This document shows, piece by piece, positions 56,596 to 64,000 of a DNA stretch of 64,000 bases (within the stretch, counting starts at the first letter, position 1; each line of letters starts with the position of its first letter). Origin of the DNA: Dokdonella sp. (lineage in GTDB: Bacteria; Pseudomonadota; Gammaproteobacteria; Xanthomonadales; Rhodanobacteraceae); contig NZ_JAHCAQ010000010.1 in the NCBI RefSeq assembly GCF_019634845.1, positions 80,447-144,446 on the forward strand, in the 5' to 3' direction. The translations under genes and the position numbers were made by a program. The notes beneath the pieces are model-generated. The model was not told where the DNA came from and did no database searches. It was given only the letters and a program-made list of their open reading frames with translations.

Positions 56596-56647
56596 GCTTC
56601 ACCCCCTGTCACGTCATGCCGCACGCGCGGCGCTGCAGCGGACGCGC

Positions 56648-57196
56648 TCATGCCGCTGCCTGCTGGAACTGTGGACTGCGCACCAGCGCAGCCATGCTGA
56701 ACAAACCCCACTGGATGTCGCCGAGCTGCACGCTCTCGCCGACGAAATGGCCGAAATTCTCATCCGCCTCGCCCACGCTGGCGGCGAGCTGGTCTTCGCT
56801 GAAACTGCGCTGGCCGAGCACTTCGTCGACCAGCAGGCCGACGCTGCCGCCGATCTGGCGCACCACCAGCACGCGCGTGCTGTCGCTGGCCTGGCTGCGC
56901 ACGCCGAGCACGAGCTCGCGCAGGTCCACCACCGGTACCAGGTTGCCGCGCACGTTGGCGATGCCGAGCAGCCAGGCCTTGGCGCCGGGAACGGCGGTCA
57001 GCGCCGGCAGGGTGAGGATTTCGTTGACCTCGGCGATGCTGCTGACGAAGTGGCGATCGGCGACGCGAAAACCGATGCCGCGCCACAATCCGGCCGATTC
57101 GACCTGCTCGGGCGCGCCGGCGACGTGCGCAAGGCTGCGCGCCTCGTAGGAGGCAAGGATCTCGTAGGGCATCGCAAAGCTGTCGTGACCGCTCAT
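56648..57196 (-). CDS. pilI: CheW-like adaptor PilI
   Basis: A 182-residue CheW domain protein that couples PilJ to ChpA. It contains WRGIGFRVADRHFVSSIAEVNEIL (about 38-61), WLLGIANVRGNLVPVVDLRELV (about 75-96) and RVLVVRQIGGSVGLLVDEVLGQRSF, all standard. I chose the ATG at 57196 with a GGGGG run upstream; the GTG-type upstream extension is not conserved-looking. It lies 132 nt after pilG with no pilH between them. Confidence 0.92.
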   Translation of the reverse strand: MSGHDSFAMPYEILASYEARSLAHVAGAPEQVESAGLWRGIGFRVADRHFVSSIAEVNEILTLPALTAVPGAKAWLLGIANVRGNLVPVVDLRELVLGVRSQASDSTRVLVVRQIGGSVGLLVDEVLGQRSFSEDQLAASVGEADENFGHFVGESVQLGDIQWGLFSMAALVRSPQFQQAAA

Positions 57197-57328
57197 GGCA
57201 CCCCCGCCCTGCCGGCAGCCGGCACCGACATGCCCCGCGCGCAACGCGGCTGCGCCGCTCGCCCGTACCGATTCTCGATGTGTCGCATGACCGCCATTTG
57301 CTCCCCTCGATCCAATGGCAAGCCCCGC

Positions 57329-57727
57329 TCAGGCCTTCTCGACGTAGCGCCGGATCGCGCCGAGCAGTTCTTCGCGTGTGAATGGCTTGGTCAGGTACTG
57401 TTCCGAGCCGACGATGCGGCCGCGCGCCTTGTCGAACAGGCCATCCTTGGACGACAGCATGATGACCGGGGTGTTCCGGAACAACTGATTGTTCTTGATG
57501 AGCGCGCAGGTCTGGTAGCCATCCAGCCGCGGCATCATGATGTCGACGAAGATGATCTGCGGCTGCTGGTCGGAAATCTTGGCCAGCGCCTCGAAGCCGT
57601 CGACCGCAGTGACGACCTCGCACCCCTCCTTGCGGAGCAAGGTTTCAGCCGTGCGGCGGATGGTCTTCGAATCGTCGATGACCATGACCTTGATGCCGCT
57701 CAGCCCGCTGTCTTTCGTGTCGTCCAC
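57329..57727 (-). CDS. pilG: response regulator PilG
   Basis: A 132-residue single receiver domain. It matches PilG rather than PilH: GIKVMVIDDSKTIRRTAETLL, IIFVDIMMPRLDGYQTCALIKNN (phospho-acceptor Asp in FVDIM) and MLSSKDGLFDKARGRIVGSEQYLTKPF. PilG is phosphorylated by ChpA and promotes pilus extension and cAMP signalling in Pseudomonas. The GTG start has a GGGGG site six bases upstream. It is the first gene of the cluster, behind the promoter at 57866-57895. Confidence 0.95.
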   Translation of the reverse strand: MDDTKDSGLSGIKVMVIDDSKTIRRTAETLLRKEGCEVVTAVDGFEALAKISDQQPQIIFVDIMMPRLDGYQTCALIKNNQLFRNTPVIMLSSKDGLFDKARGRIVGSEQYLTKPFTREELLGAIRRYVEKA

Positions 57728-58115
57728 CTGACCCCCTCGCCGCTCACCGAATATCGGGACCGCATCGTGATCGTGCGCGACGCGTCCCCGTCACCATGCA
57801 ATTGACATGCCTGCGCCCGAGCCTGCCGACATCGCACGCGCGGTGCTCCGCAGGACTGGGGCACCGTTATCCATCATGCTTGGTTAAGCTGTCAAGTTGT
57901 CGCGCCAAACACATGAAAACACGCAACTTTCATGCCCGCAACACCACCGCCTGCCGGCGCCGCTTGCTATCCTGTGCAGACCCCATGTGCGAGCTGCGTC
58001 ACATTTACCGACGGCGCGCAAGTGCGCGCTCAACGGCGCAATGTGACGCACCGCCGCAGCATCGTGCAAACGCCGCGCCAGCTATGCTCGCACCCTCGTG
58101 ACCCGGAACTGCCGC
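57728..58115. other. divergent promoter region between pilG and gshB
   Basis: 388 bases separate the divergent pilG and gshB starts. It contains a good minus-strand promoter for pilG (annotated separately). On the plus strand a TATGCT at 58082-58087 could be the -10 of gshB with a poor -35. No gene or repeat is visible. Confidence 0.5.
57866..57895 (-). promoter_or_regulatory. sigma-70-like promoter for the pilG cluster
   Basis: On the minus strand TTGACA (57895-57890) is followed after 18 bases by GATAAC (57871-57866). It reads toward pilG and leaves a leader of roughly 130 bases. The -35 is perfect and the -10 is moderate. Confidence 0.55.
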
Positions 58116-59069
58116 ATGAGCGCATCACTCGTCGTTGTCATGGATCCGATCGCCGCGATCCATCCGCACAAGGACACCACCCTCGCCCTGCTGCTGGAAG
58201 CGCAGCGGCGCGGCTATGCGCTGCTGTACGCCACCCAGGACGCGCTGGCGATCCGCGATGGTGCGGCCTGGGGCCGGCTGGCGCCACTGGAGGTGCGCGA
58301 CGACGAGCGCGAGTGGTTCCGGCTCGGCGCCGAGCAGTGGCAACCACTGGCCGGCATCGACATCGCGCTGGCCCGCAAGGATCCGCCGGTCGACGCCCAG
58401 TTCCTCTACGACACCATGGTGCTCGAACTGGCACAGGCAGCGGGCGTGCAGGTGGTGAACGACCCGCGTGGCCTGCGCGATGCCAATGAGAAACTGTTCG
58501 CGCTGCGCTTTCCCCAGTGCTGTGCGCCGACTCTGGTTGCGCGCGAAGCGGCTGAACTCAAGCGTTTCGTGGCCGAGCAGGGCGAAGTCGTGCTCAAGCC
58601 ACTGGATGGCATGGGCGGGCGCAGCATCTTCCGCTCTCGCCACGGCGATCCCAATCTCAACGTGATTCTCGAAACCCTGACCGGCAACGGCCATGCCTTT
58701 GCGATCGCGCAGAAATTCATTCCCGAGATCAGCGCGGGCGACAAGCGCATCCTCATGATCGACGGCGAACCCGTACCCTGGGCCTTGGCCCGCATCCCGC
58801 AGGGTGACGAATTCCGCGGCAATCTGGCTGCCGGCGGCAAGGGCGTGGGCGTGCCGCTGTCCGAGCGCGATCGCTGGATCGCCGCTCAGGTCGGTCCGGA
58901 ATTGGTTCGCCGCGGCCTGCGCTTCGTCGGCCTCGACGTGATCGGAGCTTGGCTCACCGAGGTCAACGTCACCTCGCCGACCTGCGCCCGCGAACTGGAT
59001 GCGCAATTCGGCATCAACATCGCCGGGCTGCTATTCGATCGACTCGCGGCCGGAGCGACACGGCGATGA
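58116..59069 (+). CDS. gshB: glutathione synthetase
   Basis: GshB joins gamma-glutamylcysteine and glycine with ATP. The 317-residue ATP-grasp protein starts SLVVVMDPIAAIHPHKDTTLALLLEAQRRG. It has VNDPRGLRDANEKLFALRFP, the ATP-binding VVLKPLDGMGGRSIFR (about 160-175) and GDEFRGNLAAGGKGVGVPL. VTSPTCARELD lies near the C-terminus. The ATG at 58116 is preferred over a GTG at 58098. It overlaps tonB by 4 nt; the pilG/gshB divergence is conserved in Pseudomonas. Confidence 0.96.
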   Translation: MSASLVVVMDPIAAIHPHKDTTLALLLEAQRRGYALLYATQDALAIRDGAAWGRLAPLEVRDDEREWFRLGAEQWQPLAGIDIALARKDPPVDAQFLYDTMVLELAQAAGVQVVNDPRGLRDANEKLFALRFPQCCAPTLVAREAAELKRFVAEQGEVVLKPLDGMGGRSIFRSRHGDPNLNVILETLTGNGHAFAIAQKFIPEISAGDKRILMIDGEPVPWALARIPQGDEFRGNLAAGGKGVGVPLSERDRWIAAQVGPELVRRGLRFVGLDVIGAWLTEVNVTSPTCARELDAQFGINIAGLLFDRLAAGATRR

Positions 59070-59935
59070 GGGATGCCACCACCGGCAGCGGCGACCGCCT
59101 TGGCGTCACCTTGCTGTTCTCGATCGTTGCGCATGCGGTGATTGCCCTCGGCATCGTGTTCGAGTTCGAAAAGGCGACGCCTTCCCTGCCCACGATCGAC
59201 GTGATCCTCGTGCAGTCGGCCAATCGCGAAAAGCCGGAGCAGGCCGACTTCATCGCCCAGGCCAGCAACAGCGGCGGCGGGGAATCCGACAAGGCCCATC
59301 GGCCTGCCCAGCCGTTGTCGGGACCCCAGCCCAAGGCCACCCCGGGCATTGCGCCCGTGCCGCTAGAAGATGGTTCGCCGCAGGCCTCGACGGCAACGCC
59401 GACGCGTCTGTTGACGCAGCGCAAGTCGAGCTATGGCGTGCCCGACCAGGAACAGGCACCGCAAGCCGAATCGCAGCCCGACCGTCCGTTCGCCGAGACC
59501 GAGCAACGCAGGTTGGAAATGGCGCGGCTCGCGCAGGAAGTCCGGCGCGAATCCGAGCAATACGCCAAGCGTCCCAAGCGCAAGTACATCTCCGCCAACA
59601 CCAAGGAATACGAATTCGCCGCCTACATGCGTGCCTGGGTCGCGCGCATCGAGCGCATCGGCAATCTCAACTACCCCGACGAGGCGCGCCGCCGCCAACT
59701 GCACGGCCAGCTCGTGCTCACCGTCGGCATCCAGCGGGACGGCAGCATCAAGAGCATCGACATCATCCAATCCAGCGGCCACAAGGTGCTCGATGACGCC
59801 GCCATTCGCATCACCCGGCTCGCCGAGCCGTTCCCGCCGTTGCCCGAGACCAAGGAAAAGGTCGATGAGCTCTACATTTCGCGCACCTGGCAATTCCTGC
59901 CCGGTGAGTCCGGTGACAGCCTGCAGACGCGTTGA
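59066..59935 (+). CDS. tonB: TonB-like energy transducer
   Basis: A 289-residue TonB-family protein. It has one N-terminal membrane helix (LGVTLLFSIVAHAVIALGIVF, about 12-31, split by the SxxxH-like SIVAH motif). A Pro/Gln-rich periplasmic linker with a charged helix (about 140-180) follows. The C-terminal TonB domain is NYPDEARRRQLHGQLVLTVGIQRDGS...AEPFPPLPE. It links the proton-motive force to an outer-membrane partner. In Pseudomonas the gene at this place (TonB3) is needed for twitching, which fits the adjacent pil-chp genes. The ATG overlaps gshB by 4 nt. Confidence 0.9.
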   Translation: MRDATTGSGDRLGVTLLFSIVAHAVIALGIVFEFEKATPSLPTIDVILVQSANREKPEQADFIAQASNSGGGESDKAHRPAQPLSGPQPKATPGIAPVPLEDGSPQASTATPTRLLTQRKSSYGVPDQEQAPQAESQPDRPFAETEQRRLEMARLAQEVRRESEQYAKRPKRKYISANTKEYEFAAYMRAWVARIERIGNLNYPDEARRRQLHGQLVLTVGIQRDGSIKSIDIIQSSGHKVLDDAAIRITRLAEPFPPLPETKEKVDELYISRTWQFLPGESGDSLQTR

Positions 59936-60069
59936 CGATGCAAAGAAGCGCAACAAGCGTGTGCTGGCGCACGTGCTGCCTGTCGCACCCGAGCAGCGCG
60001 GACATTTGTTGTAGAATCCGTGAATACGCGGACGCGTCTCCGCACAACGCAATCGGCGAGGGTTGGTTT

Positions 60070-61029
60070 GTGAAAGCCACTAACGATGACATTCGATTTG
60101 CATATCGCCTCCTACTAGGCCGAGAGCCTGATGAAAGCGGTTTTCGGAACTACGCGCGCATGGTGAGCACTACTCAGATCAGCGTATCGGACGTCGCTGC
60201 GACATTTTTAGACTCTGCGGAATTCCATGCCCGTCAGGCAAACCAAAACAAAGTAACCAAGATTGAACAGGACGGCTACTCGATATTTGTGAGCGCTGGC
60301 GATTCGGCTATCGGGCGCTCCATTTTGGAGAATGGTGCTTGGGAGCGCCACGTTTCAGAAAAGTTGAAGCGGATCCTGCTTCCTTCCATGACATTCGTCG
60401 ATATAGGCGCGAATATCGGGTACTTCACTGCGATGGCGGCGCACGCTGTAGGGCCATCGGGCAAAGTCGTGGCCATTGAACCGATGGACAAGAACGCGCA
60501 ACTGATCTATGCCACATGCCACTACAACGATTTCAATAATGTGCACGTGTTGCAATGCGGAGCGTCAGATCGCCACGCCTTTGTCCCGCTCGACACCGGC
60601 GCCGGGACGTCAAACGGTTCGCTTCGGTACGATGACAACAAGAACATCCTTCCACAGTTCATTGCGCAAACGTTTGCTTTGGACGATCTGCTACCGAATA
60701 TCGATTCAGTGGATGTCATCAAGATGGATATCGAAGGCTTCGAGCCGCACGCGTGGAAGGGCTTTGAAAAGACGATCACGAGATGCAAACCAAGAATACT
60801 TACGGAATTCCACCCGAAATGCCTTGCTGAAAACGGAAAATATGAACCAATCTCCTATCTAGAGATGCTGTTTTCTTATGCGCGTGTCTTGACGATACTA
60901 GAACCGGATGGTGGCGAAACCACGATGCATAACCCTACCACCGTCATGAACGCTTGGAGAGAGCATGATCGCGCACTCATGGAAAATGGCTGCGCCCACT
61001 TAGACATCTATGTAGCACCATTACTGTAA
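60070..61029 (+). CDS. FkbM-type methyltransferase with N-terminal DUF4214-like domain
   Basis: A 319-residue protein. The first about 60 residues (DDIRFAYRLLLGREPDESGFRNYARMV...FLDSAEFHARQ) match the DUF4214-like helical motif found in glycan and surface-protein enzymes. The rest is a FkbM-family SAM methyltransferase with FVDIGANIGYFTAMAAHAVGPSGKVVAIEPM (motif I, about 112-142) and VDVIKMDIEGFEPHAWKGFE. The start is a GTG at 60070 with GAGGG seven bases upstream; a longer frame to 59932 is not convincing. Codon use is visibly AT-richer than in all neighbours. With the next gene it interrupts the usual tonB-algH order, which suggests horizontal acquisition. Confidence 0.82.
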   Translation: MKATNDDIRFAYRLLLGREPDESGFRNYARMVSTTQISVSDVAATFLDSAEFHARQANQNKVTKIEQDGYSIFVSAGDSAIGRSILENGAWERHVSEKLKRILLPSMTFVDIGANIGYFTAMAAHAVGPSGKVVAIEPMDKNAQLIYATCHYNDFNNVHVLQCGASDRHAFVPLDTGAGTSNGSLRYDDNKNILPQFIAQTFALDDLLPNIDSVDVIKMDIEGFEPHAWKGFEKTITRCKPRILTEFHPKCLAENGKYEPISYLEMLFSYARVLTILEPDGGETTMHNPTTVMNAWREHDRALMENGCAHLDIYVAPLL

Positions 61030-61040
61030 GGAGTTGACGC

Positions 61041-62288
61041 ATGAAAGCCTTCGTAGGACTTCTTTTGGCACTGTTTTCCGCGAGCGGCGCAGCGCAAACC
61101 GCAAATTTGAACAGCGTTCTCGATGTCAAAAATGCGGTACGCGGTTGCGCGACGATTGCAACAGGTGATGGAACAACCGATGACTCGCTGGCATTCCAGT
61201 GTCGCGCAAACCTGCTTGCCAGTACCACGAACTCAGGTGGCGTCTTGCACATACCTGCTGGGACCTACTTTTTTGCACACACCGTCACCATTCCAACAAA
61301 CGTAGTGGTTGAAGGCGTCGGCGAAGCGTCCACGATCGTTCAAACCAGAGCATACTTGGGCGAGATGTTCAAACTGAGCACGGGAACCACACTCAAGCGA
61401 GTCAAATTTACCCAAGTGCAACCGACTCCCGGACCAGGCTGGGCACCTTACCAAGATTATGCGTTTCAGGTTGCCGTTGTGGGAAGTCGCGTCAATATTG
61501 AGGACGTCATGCTTCTCAATCCCGCAAACGGGATACGCATTCAGTCTGACACATGCCCATCTGCAAATGGACTCGGGGCCGTCGGACAAATATACATAAA
61601 CAATGTGCGCGGCCAGCCGCTGCACCAAGGCATAGTTATCGACTGCGCACTGGACATCATTCGAATCAACGACATTCACTTCTGGCCATTCTGGTCGGGC
61701 GACACTTCCGTCTTGAATTTCACCAAGGCAGCTAGTTTTGGCATCCGAAGCTATCGGAACGACAATCCGTTCTTTTCGCAAATTTTCACTTATGGCTACT
61801 ATACTGGCATCGAATTCGGCAAGACCCCCGGTAACATTCAGAGCATTGCAACGGGGTATACAAGCAGACCGCGCATCAACGGATTCGACTGTGACTCCTG
61901 TGCCACTGGCATCCGGATAAGTGCTGACTATACGAATGGTGTTTTAGTCAACAAGATGCAATTCTGCGCAACCTCGCCCTATGCGTATGCCGCTCTTACA
62001 ATTACCGCGAATCATGTGTCCGCATCGGTGTCGCAACTTGACGCTACGAACGCTGCCAATAATATTATTTACGTCGACGGTGACTACAACTATGTGTTGG
62101 TCAGCGACAGTTTTTTCAGGGAATGGAATGTTTCGGGGATAGGCTTCCCCGCCGTCCAAACCACGAACGGGACCAATACCAAAGTGCAGATCAGCAATAC
62201 CTTCTACGGGAATTCGCACGGAGCACCATTCTCGACTGGCAATGTTACGACGAACTACGTCACCGCTAGCCCCGGCATATTTCCTTGA
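61041..62288 (+). CDS. exported right-handed beta-helix protein (pectate-lyase-like)
   Basis: A 415-residue protein with a signal peptide (about 1-18, SGAAQ-TA). The N-terminal part has the pectate-lyase-3/GH28-like opening VLDVKNAVRGC...GDGTTDDSLAFQ and GGVLHIPAGTYFFAHTVTIPTNVVVEGVG. Repetitive beta-helix coils rich in Asn, Ile and Val follow. Catalytic residues of a specific lyase or hydrolase are not obvious; phage-tailspike-like or glycan-binding roles are possible. A perfect AAGGAG lies seven bases before the ATG, 11 nt after the methyltransferase, so the two form an operon. It shares the same low-GC composition. Confidence 0.8.
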   Translation: MKAFVGLLLALFSASGAAQTANLNSVLDVKNAVRGCATIATGDGTTDDSLAFQCRANLLASTTNSGGVLHIPAGTYFFAHTVTIPTNVVVEGVGEASTIVQTRAYLGEMFKLSTGTTLKRVKFTQVQPTPGPGWAPYQDYAFQVAVVGSRVNIEDVMLLNPANGIRIQSDTCPSANGLGAVGQIYINNVRGQPLHQGIVIDCALDIIRINDIHFWPFWSGDTSVLNFTKAASFGIRSYRNDNPFFSQIFTYGYYTGIEFGKTPGNIQSIATGYTSRPRINGFDCDSCATGIRISADYTNGVLVNKMQFCATSPYAYAALTITANHVSASVSQLDATNAANNIIYVDGDYNYVLVSDSFFREWNVSGIGFPAVQTTNGTNTKVQISNTFYGNSHGAPFSTGNVTTNYVTASPGIFP

Positions 62289-62340
62289 ACTGCCCGGCAT
62301 CGCGTCGGCGCGCGGCGTCTTTGGTGCCGAAGGACCGGTT

Positions 62341-62904
62341 ATGGCTGTAGCGACCCCACTTTCGAACCAGTTGCTGATAGCGATGCCGTCGCTGCGCGAT
62401 CCGACCTTCGCGCGCGGTGTCGCCCTCTTGTGCCAGCATGGCGAGGACGGTGCGATGGGGCTGATGATCAACCGCCTGTCCGAATATCGCCTGGGCGACG
62501 TGCTCGCGCAGATGAATCTGCAGTCCAACCTCAGCGAGGTCGTCGATGCGCCGGTGCTGATCGGGGGTCCGGTGCAGCCCGAGCGCGGTTTCGTGCTGCA
62601 TACGGCGGGCGGGGCCTGGGAATCCTCGTTCGCGATTTCCGAGCAGATCAGCGTCACCACCTCGCGCGACATCCTCATCGCGATCGCGGCCGGCAACGGT
62701 CCGCGCCATGCCTTGGTCGCGCTCGGCTATTCGGGCTGGAGCCCGGGACAGCTCGAACAGGAACTCGTCGACAATCACTGGTTGACCGCGCCCGCCGACG
62801 AAGGCTTGCTGTTCGAGACGCCGCTCGACGAACGCTGGCAGGCGGCTGCGCATCTGCTTGGCGTCAACCTGTCCCAGCTCGCCAGCCATGCCGGCCACGC
62901 CTGA
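62341..62904 (+). CDS. algH: YqgE/AlgH family protein
   Basis: A 187-residue protein of the conserved YqgE/AlgH family, whose biochemical role is unsettled (AlgH affects alginate expression in Pseudomonas). Signatures are LLIAMPSLRDPTFARGVALLCQHGEDGAMGLMINR (about 11-45), PVLIGGPVQPERGFVLH and ALGYSGWSPGQLEQELVDNHWL. The ATG at 62341 starts the family N-terminus; an upstream in-frame extension overlaps the beta-helix gene and is not real. It overlaps ruvX by 17 nt. Confidence 0.94.
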   Translation: MAVATPLSNQLLIAMPSLRDPTFARGVALLCQHGEDGAMGLMINRLSEYRLGDVLAQMNLQSNLSEVVDAPVLIGGPVQPERGFVLHTAGGAWESSFAISEQISVTTSRDILIAIAAGNGPRHALVALGYSGWSPGQLEQELVDNHWLTAPADEGLLFETPLDERWQAAAHLLGVNLSQLASHAGHA

Positions 62905-63313
62905 CGGTCCAGTCCTCGCCTTCGACGTGGGCACGCGTCGCATCGGCGTTGCGATTGGCCATCCACTGGGCGCTGGCGCACGCGCACTGCGCACTCTCGC
63001 CAGCGATGACTGGAGTGGGCTCGATGCGCTCATCAGCGACTGGCAACCACAGCAATTCGTGGTCGGCCTGCCACTCACGCTCGACGGCGGCGAGCAGCCG
63101 ATGAGCCGACGCGCGCGCGAGTTCGCGCGCGCGCTCGAGAAACGCTACGCACGCAACGTGCATCTGGCCGACGAGCGCGGCAGTTCGCAGGAAGCCGCGC
63201 GACGTTTTGCGCGCGAGCGTGCAAGTGGCGCGGCGCGGCGCAAGGATGCCGCCGAGCTCGACGCCGTAGCCGCCGCGGTGATTCTCGATCAATGGTTCGC
63301 CAGCGCCCAATGA
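62888..63313 (+). CDS. ruvX: pre-16S rRNA nuclease YqgF (RuvX)
   Basis: A 141-residue RNase H-like protein of the YqgF family that matures the 16S rRNA 5' end. Motifs are VLAFDVGTRRIGVAIGHPLG (about 9-28), FVVGLPLTLDGGEQP, and DERGSSQEAARRF with KDAAELDAVAAAVIL at the C-terminus. The ATG at 62888 lies inside the end of algH. The yqgE-yqgF pairing is nearly universal in gammaproteobacteria. Confidence 0.94.
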   Translation: MPATPDGPVLAFDVGTRRIGVAIGHPLGAGARALRTLASDDWSGLDALISDWQPQQFVVGLPLTLDGGEQPMSRRAREFARALEKRYARNVHLADERGSSQEAARRFARERASGAARRKDAAELDAVAAAVILDQWFASAQ

Positions 63314-63329
63314 CATCGACAGGACAGCC

Positions 63330-64000
63330 ATGACAGCCGCTCCCCAACTGGCCGCCGATGGCCGCCTGCGCCATCTGCTCACGCTCGATGGCCTGCCAAG
63401 TGCGCTGATCGAGAACCTGCTCGACGACGCGGCCCGCCTGCGCGAGCAATGGCACACGCAGCGCGCCCTGCCGCAACATCTGGCCGGCCGCACCGTGGTC
63501 AATCTGTTCTTCGAGGCTTCCACGCGCACACGCACGAGCTTCGATCTCGCCGCGCGCCGGCTCGGTGCCCTGGTGGTCAACTTCGACATCGCCAGCTCGT
63601 CGACGAGCAAGGGCGAAACCACCGAGGACACGCTGGCCACGCTCGAAGCCATGGACGCCGATGCCTTCGTCGTGCGTCACAAGGAAACCGGCACGCCAGC
63701 GCAAGTGGCCGCGCATGCGCGACAGGCAGCGATCCTCAATGCCGGCGACGGCAACCGTGCGCATCCAACCCAGGGCCTGCTCGACCTGCTCACGATTCGC
63801 GACCGCAAGGGCCGCGTCGATGGACTGAACGTGGTGATCTGCGGCGACATTCGCCATTCGCGCGTGGCGCGTTCGGACGTGCATGGCCTGCACGCGCTTG
63901 GCGCGGGCTCGGTTGCGCTGTGCGGCCCCGCTTCGATGCTGCCTGCACGCGAAGAGTTTCCGGGCTGCCGAATCAGCGATGACTTCGACGCCGCACTCAC
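63330..64000 (+). CDS. pyrB: aspartate carbamoyltransferase catalytic chain (3' end beyond window)
   Basis: PyrB makes carbamoyl aspartate from carbamoyl phosphate and aspartate. About 223 residues are visible before the window ends. The carbamoyl-phosphate loop FFEASTRTRTSFDLAARRLG (about 50-69), then SSSTSKGETTEDTLATLEAM, and GDGNRAHPTQGLLDLLTI with VVICGDIRHSRVARSD are diagnostic. It follows ruvX by 16 nt with AGGA before the ATG. The pyrR gene found between ruvX and pyrB in Pseudomonas is missing. Confidence 0.95.
   Translation, partial: MTAAPQLAADGRLRHLLTLDGLPSALIENLLDDAARLREQWHTQRALPQHLAGRTVVNLFFEASTRTRTSFDLAARRLGALVVNFDIASSSTSKGETTEDTLATLEAMDADAFVVRHKETGTPAQVAAHARQAAILNAGDGNRAHPTQGLLDLLTIRDRKGRVDGLNVVICGDIRHSRVARSDVHGLHALGAGSVALCGPASMLPAREEFPGCRISDDFDAAL

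Overview
The window is a dense, GC-rich proteobacterial chromosome segment, most likely from a gammaproteobacterium of the Xanthomonadales/Lysobacterales group. Two things point there. The type II secretion genes run E-F-G-H-I-J-K-L-M-N-D, the Xanthomonas xps order. The pilG/pilI/pilJ/chpA/chpB/chpC twitching cluster stands back to back with gshB-tonB-algH-ruvX-pyrB, as in Pseudomonas/Xanthomonas genomes. I see no rRNA, tRNA, CRISPR array or insertion sequence.

Layout. (1) 1-1656, minus strand: a three-gene secretion cassette. It encodes an exported protein of four 34-residue repeats, a small exported protein and a CsgG/HfaB-like outer-membrane lipoprotein that runs off the left edge; it looks like a curli/holdfast-anchor type of surface fibre. 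(2) 1958-9420, minus: the housekeeping run glyA-nrdR-ribD-ribE-ribBA-ribH-nusB-thiL-pgpA. (3) 9601-14215, plus: ettA, pyrF and an OPT-family transporter. (4) 14246-19907, minus: a five-gene surface-glycan cassette with a Wzm/Wzt-type ABC exporter, a methyltransferase, an unusual glycosyltransferase with a PqqD-like N-terminal domain, and a second glycosyltransferase. (5) 20263-25356, minus: a parvulin-type isomerase and two large exported proteins of unknown function.

(6) 25523-38222, minus: a complete type II secretion operon. It is preceded by a multi-pass membrane protein and followed by a small NTF2-like lipoprotein gene overlapping the secretin gene. (7) 38313-45269, minus: purL, two tandem dsbC paralogues and xerD. 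(8) 45363-57727: an RDD membrane protein, then the Pil-Chp chemosensory cluster that controls type IV pili, without pilH or pilK. (9) 58116-64000, plus: gshB, tonB, algH (yqgE), ruvX and the start of pyrB. A visibly AT-richer pair (FkbM methyltransferase and a beta-helix exported protein) is wedged between tonB and algH and looks acquired.

Much of the window concerns the cell surface: a fibre exporter, a glycan exporter, the type II secreton with periplasmic disulfide isomerases, and pilus control. The best candidates for something undescribed are the CsgG-linked 34-residue repeat protein, the PqqD-like/glycosyltransferase fusion, the secretin-coupled lipoprotein, and a dispersed intergenic repeat that has become coding sequence in two genes.
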